This document shows, piece after piece, positions 8,300 through 17,581 of a stretch of DNA of 47,647 bases. The position numbers were made by a program, and so were the translations under genes. The DNA lies in assembly GCA_024644045.1 (NCBI GenBank), contig JAHELT010000016.1, forward strand, positions 1-47,647, read 5' to 3'. The notes beneath the pieces are model-generated. The model was not told the origin of the DNA. It saw only the letters and a list, made by a program, of their open reading frames with translations, and did no database searches. This stretch comes from Chromatiales bacterium (GTDB lineage: Bacteria > Pseudomonadota > Gammaproteobacteria > JAHELT01). How positions within the stretch are numbered: the stretch's first letter is position 1; every line of letters begins with the position of its first letter.

Positions 8300-10468
8300 A
8301 TGCGCGTGCTAGTGCTCACCATTTTCGCCGCGACGCTGCTCGCATTGACGCCGGCCGGCAACGCCGTTGCCGGTGACCCGGCGACGGACCCTTTTCCCAG
8401 ACCGGCCGAGCTGGAAGCCGATGTCCGTTTCTGGGTTCGCGTGTACACCGAAATCGATACCTCCAGCGGCTACCTGCACGACGACCGGCACCTGGGCGTG
8501 GTCTACGCGACGCTCGAATTCCCACCCAACACCAGCAAACGCAAACGTCGCAAGGCGATTGCCCGGGCCAAGCAGCGTTACGCCAGGATGCTGACTACGC
8601 TGGCGAGCGGCCGGCGATCCAGCCTGAGCGACGAGGAGCGGCGGGTGCTGAGCCTGTGGCCGCAAGGCGTCTCGGCCCGCGAGCTGCGCGCCGCCTCCCG
8701 GCGCCTGCGCTTTCAGCTCGGCCAGAAGGACAGGTTCCTGGCCGGTCTGGTGCGTGCCGGCGCCTGGGAAGGCTACATCCGGCGGACCCTGCACGAGCAC
8801 GGGCTGCCGCCAGGACTCGCGGTGCTGCCTCACGTCGAATCCTCCTACAATCCGCAAGCGTACTCACACCGCGGCGCCGCCGGACTGTGGCAGTTCACGC
8901 GCTCCACAGGACGCCGCTACATGCGCGTCGACCGGGTCGTCGACGAGCGGCGCGACCCGTTCGTTGCCACAGTCGCGGCGGCGCGCCTGTTGCAGCACAA
9001 CTATGCTGCCACCGGCACCTGGCCACTGGCCATCACCGCCTACAACCACGGCTCCGCCGGGGTACGCCGGGCGATTCGCAAGATCGGCAGCCGTGACATC
9101 GTGCCGATCCTGCGCCGGTACAAAAGCCAGCGCTTCGGTTTCGCGTCGCGAAATTTCTACGTTGCCTTCCTCGCCGCGATGCATGTCTCCCGCAACGCCA
9201 AGCGGTACTTCGGCGTGTTCGACAGACACCCGCCGGCGGGCGCCGGCGCAGTTCACATCGATGCCTTTATCGCCGCCGAGCGGGTCGCCGCGCAGCTGGG
9301 TACATCGCTAGAGCAGCTGCGCGATCTGAACCCGGCATTGCGTAAACCCGTGTGGAAGGGATTACAGCGAATCCCGGCGGGGTACCCGCTGCGGGTGCCG
9401 CAACGCCCGAGCGAAGCGGCGCGCCTGCTTGCACAGATAGCGAGCAATGAGCGCCACGCCGCGCAGATTCGCGAGCGCGAGTACGTGGTCGAGCGCGGCA
9501 ACACGCTGTCGGCGATTGCAGTGCAGTTCGGCGTGACGGTGCGCGACCTCATGGACGCGAACGAGCTGCGCAACCGCCACCTTATACGAGCCGGCCAGCG
9601 GTTGCGTCTGCCGCTGCCAGCCGGCAGTGCCGGCGCTGAGGCACCCGGGGCGTCGCCGCCGGCAGCGTCCGTCGACGGTCTCTATACCGTACGCCCGGGC
9701 GACAGCCTGTCATCGATCGCGCTGCGCTTCGGCATCGATCAGAGCACCCTCAAGACGCTCAACGGTTTGCAGGACGCCGATCGTATCGAGGCCGGACAGA
9801 CTCTCACGGTCAGCGGCACGCCGGATGACGGGCCGGCCGGGCCGTTCGGCAAACTGCCTGCCCCCAAGGACAGCGACGTGGCGCTGGAGGAGCAGCAGAT
9901 CGCCATGGTCGAATCGAGCGAGCCCGCCTCGCAGGCTGAGGCGCGCGCGCTGGGGCCGGCCCAGCCGCCGGCCGCGCACCCCTCGCTGTCCGCCGACCCC
10001 AGCGATTACGCGGTCGCCGACGACGGCAGCATCGAGGTGCAAATCCCTGAAACCCTGGGCCACTATGCGGATTGGCTGCAACTCAGGTCGCAACGCCTGC
10101 GCGAATTGAACGGACTCGGCTTCGAGCAGCCGGTGATCATGGGTGACCGCCTGAAGCTGGATTTCTCGCTGATCGGGCCGGAGGCGTTCGAAGAGCGGCG
10201 GCGCGCTTTCCACATCGCGCTGCAGGAAGCGTTTTTCAGCGACTTCCACATCGTCGGCACCCGCGACCACAGGGTGCAGGCCGGCGACTCGCTCTGGCTG
10301 CTGGCGCACTACACCTACCGGGTGCCGGTGTGGCTGATCCGCCAGTACAACCCCGATCTCGACTTTCTCAACGTGCGCCCCGGCACCACGGTGGTGGTGC
10401 CGCTGCTGGAAGCCCTGCCCGCCCCGGCGCCGCCGTCCCGCGCCCCGGTCGAACTGACCGCCGGATAG
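8300..10468 (+). CDS. mltD: membrane-bound lytic murein transglycosylase D-like protein with LysM repeats
   Basis: A 722-residue periplasmic enzyme that cleaves the glycan strands of peptidoglycan without water, forming 1,6-anhydro ends. An N-terminal signal peptide (LTIFAATLLALTPAGNAVAG) is visible. The SLT domain holds LAVLPHVESSYNPQAYS with the catalytic Glu180, then GAAGLWQFTRSTGRRYM and PLAITAYNHGSAG. Two clear LysM modules follow (EYVVERGNTLSAIAVQFG and LYTVRPGDSLSSIALRFG). A weaker third is near VQIPETLGHYADWLQLRS, and a fourth (HRVQAGDSLWLLAHYTYRV) is at the C terminus. It is longer than E. coli MltD (about 450 residues) because of the extra LysM region. It is divergent from the M24 gene. 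Confidence 0.9.
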   Translation: MRVLVLTIFAATLLALTPAGNAVAGDPATDPFPRPAELEADVRFWVRVYTEIDTSSGYLHDDRHLGVVYATLEFPPNTSKRKRRKAIARAKQRYARMLTTLASGRRSSLSDEERRVLSLWPQGVSARELRAASRRLRFQLGQKDRFLAGLVRAGAWEGYIRRTLHEHGLPPGLAVLPHVESSYNPQAYSHRGAAGLWQFTRSTGRRYMRVDRVVDERRDPFVATVAAARLLQHNYAATGTWPLAITAYNHGSAGVRRAIRKIGSRDIVPILRRYKSQRFGFASRNFYVAFLAAMHVSRNAKRYFGVFDRHPPAGAGAVHIDAFIAAERVAAQLGTSLEQLRDLNPALRKPVWKGLQRIPAGYPLRVPQRPSEAARLLAQIASNERHAAQIREREYVVERGNTLSAIAVQFGVTVRDLMDANELRNRHLIRAGQRLRLPLPAGSAGAEAPGASPPAASVDGLYTVRPGDSLSSIALRFGIDQSTLKTLNGLQDADRIEAGQTLTVSGTPDDGPAGPFGKLPAPKDSDVALEEQQIAMVESSEPASQAEARALGPAQPPAAHPSLSADPSDYAVADDGSIEVQIPETLGHYADWLQLRSQRLRELNGLGFEQPVIMGDRLKLDFSLIGPEAFEERRRAFHIALQEAFFSDFHIVGTRDHRVQAGDSLWLLAHYTYRVPVWLIRQYNPDLDFLNVRPGTTVVVPLLEALPAPAPPSRAPVELTAG

Positions 10469-10563
10469 ACCGACGCCGGGACACCGGGGCCGGCGCCCGC
10501 GCCTCGCGCGCCAGAGTGCGAACCGCTATAGTTGCGCCGCCCGAATCGTGCGGATCGTGTGAA

Positions 10564-12528
10564 ATGGCGTTGAGACTCGGCATAGACACCGGCGGAACCT
10601 ATACCGATGCGGTTATCGTGGACGATACCGACGGGGTGATCGCTTCCAGCAAGGTGCTGACCCGGCATCACGACCTGGCGAGCTGCGTCGGCCAGGCGAT
10701 TCGCGAGCTGATGAGCACGCCGCGGCACATCGATCTGGCGGCCGTTTCGACCACCCTGGCCACCAATGCCATCGTCGAGGGGCACGGCGGCGACGCCTGC
10801 CTGATACTCCTCGGCCAGGGTGCCGACGTCCTGCAGCGGGCCGGGCTCGGAGCGAGCCTGGCCGGCAATCCGGTCGCGTTCGTCAGCGGCGGGCACAACG
10901 CCGGCGGCGAACCGCTGGCGGCGCTGGACGAAGACGCGATCGCCGACGCCGTGCGCCGGCATGCCGACAAGGTCCAGGCGTTCGCGGTCGCCGGGATGTT
11001 CTCCGTACGCAACCCGGAGCACGAGCAGCGTGCCCGTGAACTGATCGTGCGATTGTGCGATGCGCCGGTGACCTGCGGTTACGAGCTTTCGGCGCAGCTC
11101 GACGCGCCGCGGCGCGCGCTGACCGCGTTTCTCAATGCGCGACTCGTTCCCCTTATCAGCGAGCTGATCGATGCGGTGCAGAAGACGCTGCAGGCGCTGG
11201 CGATCGAGGCGCCGCTCATGGTCGTCAAAGGGGACGGCTCCATTATCGGCGCTGACACGGCCCGCCAGCGCCCGGTTGAGACGATCCTGTCGGGCCCGGC
11301 GGCTAGCACCATCGGCGCACGGCATCTGTGCCGCGAGCCGGATGCCGTGGTGGTGGACATCGGCGGCACCACCACCGACATCGGCATTCTGCGCGACGGC
11401 TGGCCCGCGCTCACCGAGCGCGGCGCGCTGGTCGCCGGGCTGCCGACAATGGTGGCGGCGATCGACGCAAGCACGTACGGCCTGGGCGGCGACAGTGAGG
11501 TGCACTCCCGCTCAGGCAAGCTGCGCCTCGGGCCGCGGCGCGCCGTCCCGCTGAGCCTGCTGGCGAGCGAACATCCGCGCGTCGCCGCATCACTGGCGCG
11601 CCAGCTCGAACGAGGCTACGCGCACGAGTTCGACGCACGCTTCGCATTGCGCCGGCGCTCGCTGGCGCGCGAGGACAATCTCACCTACAGCGAGCGCGAG
11701 ATCTGGCGCATGCTGGCGGACGGCCCCCTGGAGCTGGAAACACTGCACGGGCGCGTTGCCTCCGAGCTCCCGCTTACGCGCCTGCGCTCGCGGGGTCTGG
11801 TCGCGATTGCCGCGTTCACACCGAGCGACGCCGCGCACGTCCTCGGGCTGCACGACGCCTGGTCCAGACCCGCGGCGGAAGCGGGCGCATCGCTGACTGC
11901 GCGCCGCGCTGTGGTGCGCAACGGTGCTCCCCGTGACGCGCAGCAGTTCTCGAACGCGGTTGTCAGCGCGCTGGTCGATCAATCGTGTGAGGTGGTGATC
12001 GACGCGATTCTGCACAACGAGGGCGATGCCGCGACGGCTCGCGACAATCCGCTGCTTTCACGGGCGCTGGATCCGCAACGGGCGTCGCTGCTGGACGTCA
12101 CGCTGTCCCTGGGTCAACCGCTCGTCGCGATCGGGGCGGCCGCCGCGCAGTACTATCCGCGCGTCGCGCAGAAGCTCGGGGCGCGCCTTACCGTGCCCTG
12201 CGAAACACAGGTAGCGAACGCCATCGGTGCGGCGGTGAGCGGCATCCTCCAGCGCGCCCACGCCCTGGTCACTCTGCCACGCGATGACTGCTTCAGGGTG
12301 CACAGCGAGATCGGCACCGCCGACTTCGGCAGCCTGGGCGAGGCCACGGAGTTCGCGCGCAACACTGCGTCCGAGCTGGCGGTGGCCGCAGCCCGCACGG
12401 CCGGCGCCGGCCAGAACGTGCGCTGCGAAACGCAGCGTCACGACAACGTAATCACCGGGCCCGACGGACACAGCACCTTTCTGGAAAGCCGGATCACGGC
12501 GATCGCCACCGGTCAGCCGCAGCTGTGA
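10564..12528 (+). CDS. hydantoinase/oxoprolinase family ATPase
   Basis: A 654-residue protein of the hydantoinase A/oxoprolinase family, enzymes that use ATP to open cyclic amides or carboxylate substrates. ATG 10564 starts LRLGIDTGGTYTDAVIVDD, the phosphate-1 loop of the actin-like fold. Further along, TTLATNAIVEGHGG, then VETILSGPAASTIGA and VVVDIGGTTTDIGILRDG mark the oxoprolinase-type ATPase domain. The C-terminal half (from about residue 400) is less typical. No HyuB partner follows, whereas hydantoinases and acetone carboxylases usually have one, so the substrate is unclear. A TATAGT element near 10527 could be its -10 box. Its TGA overlaps the GTG of the DNA glycosylase. Confidence 0.85.
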   Translation: MALRLGIDTGGTYTDAVIVDDTDGVIASSKVLTRHHDLASCVGQAIRELMSTPRHIDLAAVSTTLATNAIVEGHGGDACLILLGQGADVLQRAGLGASLAGNPVAFVSGGHNAGGEPLAALDEDAIADAVRRHADKVQAFAVAGMFSVRNPEHEQRARELIVRLCDAPVTCGYELSAQLDAPRRALTAFLNARLVPLISELIDAVQKTLQALAIEAPLMVVKGDGSIIGADTARQRPVETILSGPAASTIGARHLCREPDAVVVDIGGTTTDIGILRDGWPALTERGALVAGLPTMVAAIDASTYGLGGDSEVHSRSGKLRLGPRRAVPLSLLASEHPRVAASLARQLERGYAHEFDARFALRRRSLAREDNLTYSEREIWRMLADGPLELETLHGRVASELPLTRLRSRGLVAIAAFTPSDAAHVLGLHDAWSRPAAEAGASLTARRAVVRNGAPRDAQQFSNAVVSALVDQSCEVVIDAILHNEGDAATARDNPLLSRALDPQRASLLDVTLSLGQPLVAIGAAAAQYYPRVAQKLGARLTVPCETQVANAIGAAVSGILQRAHALVTLPRDDCFRVHSEIGTADFGSLGEATEFARNTASELAVAAARTAGAGQNVRCETQRHDNVITGPDGHSTFLESRITAIATGQPQL

Positions 12529-13187
12529 ACGCGGCGCGCTACGATGCGCAGCGCGCGGCGCGCAGCCTGGCGCGCCGCGACGCGGTGCTGCGCAACCTGA
12601 TCAAACGGGTCGGTCCGTGCCGCCTGGAGGAACGGCGCCGCGCGGATGCGTTTCAATCGCTGCTCTCGGCAATCGTCTCGCAGCAGCTTTCAACCAAGTC
12701 CGCACGCGCCATTCACACCCGCCTGATCGGACTCTTCCCGCGGGTCCCCCACCCATCGCCGCGCCAGATACTGCGCAAATCCGATACCGCACTGCGCGAC
12801 GTGGGGTTGTCGCAAGCGAAGGTCGTCGCGGTGAAAGATCTTGCAGCCCGCGTGCTCGACGGGACTGTACCCGCCGTCGAGGAACTGCACGCCATGGACG
12901 ACGAGGCGATCATCGAACGCGTCATGCGGGTGCGCGGCGTGGGCCGCTGGACCGTCGAGATGCTGTTGATATTCCAGCTCGGGCGCGGGGACGTGTTTCC
13001 GGTCAGCGACCTCGGCGTGCGCAAGGGTTACATGCTGGCGTACGGCGCCAGCGAAATGCCGACGCCGCAGCACCTGAACGAAGTCGGCGAAGCCTGGCGG
13101 CCCTACCGCTCGGTCGCGAGCTGGTACCTGTGGCGGGCTACCGACAGCGTGCCGGAGCTGCTGGAAACCCACCGGCGCCGGGCTTGA
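12525..13187 (+). CDS. DNA-3-methyladenine glycosylase (AlkA/HhH-GPD family)
   Basis: A 220-residue base-excision-repair glycosylase that removes alkylated purines from DNA. The helix-hairpin-helix is VMRVRGVGRWTVEMLLIF. The catalytic aspartate is Asp162, in FPVSDLGVRKGYMLAYG. DAFQSLLSAIVSQQLSTKSA is the conserved N-terminal helix of the family. It lacks the N-terminal AlkA extension, so it belongs to the short DNA-3-methyladenine glycosylase 2 group. The GTG start overlaps the upstream stop (GTGA). Nothing links it functionally to the upstream ATPase beyond this overlap. Confidence 0.9.
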   Translation: MNAARYDAQRAARSLARRDAVLRNLIKRVGPCRLEERRRADAFQSLLSAIVSQQLSTKSARAIHTRLIGLFPRVPHPSPRQILRKSDTALRDVGLSQAKVVAVKDLAARVLDGTVPAVEELHAMDDEAIIERVMRVRGVGRWTVEMLLIFQLGRGDVFPVSDLGVRKGYMLAYGASEMPTPQHLNEVGEAWRPYRSVASWYLWRATDSVPELLETHRRRA

Positions 13188-13230
13188 GCCGGCGGCTCGG
13201 CGATTTGTACCGGCAGCGGGCGAGACGCGC

Positions 13231-14610
13231 CTACAGCTTCTCCCTTCGCACCCAGTCGAGGGTATCGTCGAGCGCCCGCTGAAATCGGTCGAACAACTCG
13301 TCCAGCTGCTGCGCCGAAATGATCAGCGGCGGGCAGAATGCGACCGTATCGCCCAGTGCACGCACGATCAGGCCGTGCGCCTGCGCAAACATTGCACACT
13401 GCGCGCCCACCGCGGCCGCCGCCTCGAAAGGCTGTTTCGCCGGTTTGTCCCTTACGATCTCGCACGCACCGATCAACCCAACGCCGCGCGTCTCGCCGAC
13501 GAGGGGGTGCTCGGAGAGCGCGTGCAGACGCCGCAGGAAGCCGGGCGCGACGTCCCGCACGTGCCCGACGATGTTGTCACGCAGATAGATATCAACCGTG
13601 CGGCTGGCGACCGCGGCGCACACCGGGTGGCCGGTGTAGGTGTAGCCGTGAGCGAAAACGCCGCGCCGGCTGCTCTCGGCGGCGATCGGCGCATAGATCT
13701 CCTCGGGCAGCAGCACGGCGCCGATGGGCAGGTAGGCGGACGACAGCGCTTTGGCCAGCGACATGGTCCCCGGCGCGATGTTGAACGTCTCGCTGCCGAA
13801 CAGGTTGCCGGTGCGGCCGAACCCGCATATCACCTCGTCGACGATGAGCACGATATCGTGCTCGGCGAGAATCGGCTGTATCGCCTCGAAGTAACCGGCC
13901 GGCGGCACGATGACGCCCCCGGCGCCCATCACCGGCTCGGCGATGAACGCGGCAACGGTATCCGGGTCCTCGCGTTCGATCAGCTCACGCAGGTTTGCAG
14001 CCAGCCGCGCGACGAACTCGGCCTCGCTTTCACCGTCGGCGGCGAACCGGTAGTAGTGCGGACAGTCGGTATGCAGCACGTTGGCAATGGGCAGGTCGAA
14101 ACTCTCATGCAGCACCGGCAAGCCCGTGAGGCTGGCCGCCGCCAGCGTCACGCCATGGTAGGCCTTCATGCGGCTGATGATCTTCTTTTTCCGGGGGCGC
14201 CCGACCGCATTGTTGTAGTACCACAGCATTTTCACCTGGGTGTCGTTGGCCTCGGACCCCGAGTTGGTGAAAAACACCTTGGACGCCGCAAACGGCACCA
14301 TGTCCTTCAGCTTGTCTGCAAGCTCGGCCGCCGGCTCGTGACCCTTGGAGGCAAACAGGCTCGAGTACGGCAGCTTGCGCATCTGCTCGGCGGCCACTTC
14401 CACGAGTTCCTCGTTTCCGTAGCCCAGCGCGGTGCACCACAGACCGGACAAACCTTCGATGTACTCCTTGCCCTGGTCGTCCCATACATGGATGCCGGCG
14501 CCGCGCTCCAGCATCATCGGTCCGGTTTGCGCATGCTTCACGAGATTGGTGTACGGATGCAGGACACTCTCGATGTCGCGTTGGAAAGCGGAATTGGAAC
14601 GTCTTGCCAT
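13231..14610 (-). CDS. class III aminotransferase (omega-amino acid--pyruvate type)
   Basis: A 459-residue PLP-dependent class III transaminase. Motifs are FFTNSGSEANDTQVKM (phosphate-binding loop), AAFIAEPVMGAGGVIVPP, LIVDEVICGFGRTG with the ring-contacting Asp, and SLAKALSSAYLPIGAVL with Schiff-base Lys287. Its relatives transfer amino groups from putrescine, beta-alanine, GABA or taurine-like donors to pyruvate; the donor cannot be chosen here. It lies 16 bases downstream of DUF1761 on the same strand. It is one of three paralogous class III aminotransferases in the window (the others at 33331-34752 and 34946-36322). Confidence 0.9.
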   Translation of the reverse strand: MARRSNSAFQRDIESVLHPYTNLVKHAQTGPMMLERGAGIHVWDDQGKEYIEGLSGLWCTALGYGNEELVEVAAEQMRKLPYSSLFASKGHEPAAELADKLKDMVPFAASKVFFTNSGSEANDTQVKMLWYYNNAVGRPRKKKIISRMKAYHGVTLAAASLTGLPVLHESFDLPIANVLHTDCPHYYRFAADGESEAEFVARLAANLRELIEREDPDTVAAFIAEPVMGAGGVIVPPAGYFEAIQPILAEHDIVLIVDEVICGFGRTGNLFGSETFNIAPGTMSLAKALSSAYLPIGAVLLPEEIYAPIAAESSRRGVFAHGYTYTGHPVCAAVASRTVDIYLRDNIVGHVRDVAPGFLRRLHALSEHPLVGETRGVGLIGACEIVRDKPAKQPFEAAAAVGAQCAMFAQAHGLIVRALGDTVAFCPPLIISAQQLDELFDRFQRALDDTLDWVRREKL

Positions 14611-14626
14611 ACACAGTCCTCAGCGT

Positions 14627-15043
14627 TCAGCTGGCGCGTTTTCGCCAACTTACCAGCACGGCCGCGGAAATCAGCAGGCCGACCAGCGTCTTACCCGTAT
14701 CGATGAGCAATACGCCCAAATGCACACCCTGGAACGCGTAATGGGTAGCATGCTCGGACAGCACCACGCACAACCACAATAGAAATCCGACCTTGATCGC
14801 CTCGCTCAGGTAGGCGACATCCAGCTGCAGCAGCAGCCAGGCGAGGAAGTAGGTCAGGAACACGGTGCCGACAATTGCGATCGCGAACGGCACGAAGTTG
14901 CCCTGATCGATATCCGCCGGAGTAAGCCCCAGAAAGCCCATCCACTCCTCGCCGAACACGAGCGGCGAGTACCAGAGCGCGCCAATCCCGACCTGGACGA
15001 TGACCATCAACCAAACGGCAAGGTGATTCAGTTTGTAACGCAT
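14627..15043 (-). CDS. DUF1761 family membrane protein
   Basis: A 138-residue protein with four predicted membrane helices. The start, LNHLAVWLMVIVQVGIGALWYSPLVFG, then EEWMGFLGLTP, is the hallmark of DUF1761, and the remaining helices lie at about 50-72, 80-100 and 112-132. The function of the family is unknown. It sits between the glutaminyl cyclotransferase gene (45 bases upstream) and the aminotransferase gene (16 bases downstream) on the same strand, so it is probably part of one transcript. Confidence 0.85.
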   Translation of the reverse strand: MRYKLNHLAVWLMVIVQVGIGALWYSPLVFGEEWMGFLGLTPADIDQGNFVPFAIAIVGTVFLTYFLAWLLLQLDVAYLSEAIKVGFLLWLCVVLSEHATHYAFQGVHLGVLLIDTGKTLVGLLISAAVLVSWRKRAS

Positions 15044-15088
15044 GGTGTTGCCCCCTGCTTCGCTGGCGTCGCTTCCCGCACTCGTCCC

Positions 15089-15925
15089 TCAGGCTCCCCC
15101 GTCGCCGTTGATCTCGATATGGAACAATTCAGGCCACAGCTTGCCGGTGACGAACAGCCGCCTGCCGACGGAATCGTAGGCAATCCCGTTCAACACATCG
15201 GCCTGTCCGGAGAACCGTGCCGCCACTTCACTCAGGTCGATCCAGTCCCGCACTTTACAGGAAACAGGGTCGATTCGCGCGATCTGATTGGCTCCCCAGA
15301 CGTTTGCATACAGCGTGCCTTCGACCATTTCCAGCTCGTTCAGCCGGGTGACCGGCGCACCGCCGGCCGTCACCGTGCAGGCATTCTCGCGCCGCAGCGT
15401 GATCGGATCCATGAACTCGAGGGTGGCCGTGCCGTCACTCTTGATGAGCCGCTCACCGTCGTAGGCAAGACCCCATCCTTCGGTGCCGTAGGTGAACTGC
15501 TGTACCGGCTGCAGCGTGGTCAGGTCGTAGACGATGCCGAGCCGCGCCCGCCAGGTCAGCTGCACGATACGCTGGTCGACGATGGCAATACCCTCGCCGA
15601 ACAAATGCTGCGGCAGCGCCACCGAGCGCAACGGCGCGCTATCGTCCAAGGTGCGGACGCTGAGACGGGATTGCCCGTAAAGGCCAGTGCCCTCGTAGAG
15701 CAGCCCGTTCAGATACACCAGACCCTGCGTGAACGCCGTGACGTCGTGCGGGTAGCTGGCAAGCACCCGCACTGAGCGCAACGGCAGATCACGGAAGCGC
15801 GGCGCGTCACCAGCGTCGCACGCGCAGGCGGTGCCCAGCAATGCCGCGACAGCGACGGCGCGCACCCGGCGGAACCAGTGGTCCCACGGGCTCTGCGACG
15901 TCCACCCCCCCCGCACGTCTTTCAC
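15089..15925 (-). CDS. glutaminyl-peptide cyclotransferase (plant/bacterial beta-propeller type)
   Basis: A 278-residue secreted enzyme that converts N-terminal glutamine of peptides to pyroglutamate. PHDVTAFTQGLVYLNGLLYEGTG, then YGTEGWGLAYDGERLIKSDG and LNELEMVEGTLYANVW are the conserved blades of the papaya-type glutamine cyclotransferase family, including the catalytic Glu in FTQGL...YEGTG. A hydrophobic stretch (VRAVAVAALLGTACAC, about 20-36) indicates export, possibly as a lipoprotein, although the lipobox is not canonical. The start is GTG 15925; an internal start closer to the signal helix is possible. Its neighbours are also cell-envelope proteins. Confidence 0.85.
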   Translation of the reverse strand: MKDVRGGWTSQSPWDHWFRRVRAVAVAALLGTACACDAGDAPRFRDLPLRSVRVLASYPHDVTAFTQGLVYLNGLLYEGTGLYGQSRLSVRTLDDSAPLRSVALPQHLFGEGIAIVDQRIVQLTWRARLGIVYDLTTLQPVQQFTYGTEGWGLAYDGERLIKSDGTATLEFMDPITLRRENACTVTAGGAPVTRLNELEMVEGTLYANVWGANQIARIDPVSCKVRDWIDLSEVAARFSGQADVLNGIAYDSVGRRLFVTGKLWPELFHIEINGDGGA

Positions 15926-15941
15926 CGGCCGCGTGGACCGT

Positions 15942-16607
15942 TCAACGCTGCGGCTCGCGGCGCACCCTGACGCGCGCGCCGGGCTCGAGGCTGTTGAAAT
16001 CGCGGATACGCTTGCGCATCGACCCCTTCAGGTGCACGTACGCAGGCCCGTAGATGTTCCAGGTGCATAATTCGATCGGCGTGACCTCCGAGGCGTTGAC
16101 ATTGTCGATCAGGCCGCCCGCCTGAAACGCGGCGGCCACCAGCTCAGAGCAGAAAAAACGCGAGAAGTCCTGCCGGTTGTAGGCCGGGCCGTCCACGCTG
16201 TCCAGCGAATCCAGCGCGGCGCGCAGCGCCTGCGGCAGGTCGTAGGTCTTGCGCCCGCGGACCTGGTTGAACAGGAAGTCGAAAAACGGCGCCTCGAAAA
16301 AACGCGCCTCACGCACCTGCTCGTTCAGCGGCAGCCACCAGATCTCGCCCTCATAGTCGCGCATGAGATCGCTGAAGCGAACCATCGCTACTCCGTTGCT
16401 GCCGGTCGATTCCACCAGCAGATTGAAGTACCGCCCGCCGCTGTTGCCGAGGATTTCGGTCTTCAGCACGACGGCCACGTGCGAGACGTCGGACCGCGTG
16501 GCGAACTTGATCAGCTCGGCGAACGAACCGCGTCCGCCGAAGGCAACGACGTCACCCGGCAGCATGTGGTCGCGGGCAGCGTCGTATGTCATCTTCTTGC
16601 GGGTCAT
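15942..16607 (-). CDS. YiiX/YebB-like permuted NlpC/P60 cysteine hydrolase
   Basis: A 221-residue papain-like fold protein in the circularly permuted NlpC/P60 (YiiX/LRAT-like) group. MLPGDVVAFGGRG opens the domain, then SDVSHVAVVLKTE carries the catalytic His, and QDFSRFFCSELVAAAF carries the catalytic Cys near the C terminus, which is the permuted order. Such enzymes cleave amide or ester bonds in peptidoglycan or lipids; the substrate is not defined. No signal peptide is obvious. It lies between the lysozyme-like gene and the glutaminyl cyclotransferase gene, 16 and 34 bases away, in an apparent cell-envelope operon. Confidence 0.8.
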   Translation of the reverse strand: MTRKKMTYDAARDHMLPGDVVAFGGRGSFAELIKFATRSDVSHVAVVLKTEILGNSGGRYFNLLVESTGSNGVAMVRFSDLMRDYEGEIWWLPLNEQVREARFFEAPFFDFLFNQVRGRKTYDLPQALRAALDSLDSVDGPAYNRQDFSRFFCSELVAAAFQAGGLIDNVNASEVTPIELCTWNIYGPAYVHLKGSMRKRIRDFNSLEPGARVRVRREPQR

Positions 16608-16641
16608 CGATCCTCCCGGCGACTTCGCGGGCTACGGCGTA

Positions 16642-17424
16642 TCACAGGTAGACGAGCTCATCTGCCGAGTATCTGCGCCGTGCCGCGTCGATCATGTCGG
16701 CTTCCGCGTCGCGGCGCTTGTGCAGACCGGGCAGCCGACGACGGTCCCACAGGCGCTTCATACTGCGCAGCTGGCCGGAAATTCCCTGCAGATCGCCGTC
16801 GGCGACGCGGTAGCGGATTTCCTTCATTTCTCGCCGCCTGCCGCCGCTCATACGTGCTCCGCGGTTGTAGATGAGCGACAGCAGCGCGGCCTGCGCGTCG
16901 GCCGGCAGCTGCTCGACGCCCGGGTAGGCGCGGCGCGTACGCTGCGCGTAGTCGGGCAGGGTCGCGAGGTGGAAGACGTGCTTTGCCGCCGCGAACGGCA
17001 CGGTCACATCGCGCAGCCGCCAAACGAACGCACGGGCCGCATCCCCGCGCAGGCGGGCGGCCTTGAACAGGCGTTCCAGCGCCCGGTCCGGAATCAGGCC
17101 CAGCCAGTCTCTGCGGATACGCGCGGCGGACTGGTAGCCCAGGTCGTAGCCGATACCGATGGTCACACCGCTCTGCCCGCCTGGCCACACCGGACGGCGC
17201 AGACGCCGCGTGTAGTAAGCCTTCGAGCTGATTTCGTAGGCGATCAGCGCATCGATTCCCGCGCGCGAGACCTGCAGCGAGGCGGCCACCTCGATTTCCA
17301 GGCGCGCGCTCCGGTTAATCAGCTGCTCGATGCGGGAAAGCGTGTCCGGACCGAGCAACCCGTCGGGAGCGGCGCCCAGGGTACGTTGTATTTCCTGCAG
17401 TCGTTTACGAATCGCTGGCGACAT
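16642..17424 (-). CDS. peptidoglycan-binding domain plus lysozyme-like hydrolase
   Basis: A 260-residue protein. Residues 1-35 (RLQEIQRTLGAAPDGLLGPDTLSRIEQL) are a peptidoglycan-binding-type helical repeat. From about 55 there is a lysozyme-like domain: AYEISSKAYYTRRL with the candidate catalytic Glu, then WPGGQSGVTIGIGYDLGYQ, a pattern of T4/pesticin-like muramidases, and later ALLSLIYNRGARMSGG. It probably cleaves or binds murein. There is no signal peptide, so export would need another route, as with phage-derived endolysins. It is the first gene of the minus-strand run ending at 13231. Confidence 0.72.
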   Translation of the reverse strand: MSPAIRKRLQEIQRTLGAAPDGLLGPDTLSRIEQLINRSARLEIEVAASLQVSRAGIDALIAYEISSKAYYTRRLRRPVWPGGQSGVTIGIGYDLGYQSAARIRRDWLGLIPDRALERLFKAARLRGDAARAFVWRLRDVTVPFAAAKHVFHLATLPDYAQRTRRAYPGVEQLPADAQAALLSLIYNRGARMSGGRRREMKEIRYRVADGDLQGISGQLRSMKRLWDRRRLPGLHKRRDAEADMIDAARRRYSADELVYL

Positions 17425-17581
17425 TCACGTTCCGATCCTCGCGGCCGCTCGGCCCTGATCGGGAGCATAAGTGATAAGGGCGCGGCTTTGCACCGACCGG
17501 ATTCGCGTTACTGCACCATTGTGCGCGGCGTTGGCGCGTCGCGGGGATGAGAATCCCGTCGCATTGCGGCAGTATCAGGCC

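Noticed and set aside
10315-11505. 396-codon minus-strand frame across the MltD end and the hydantoinase gene
   Set aside because: Both plus-strand genes are well supported and the antisense frame has no recognisable domain.
13375-14706. 443-codon plus-strand frame opposite the aminotransferase
   Set aside because: It is antisense to a clear PLP enzyme with all its motifs; the frame content is random-looking.
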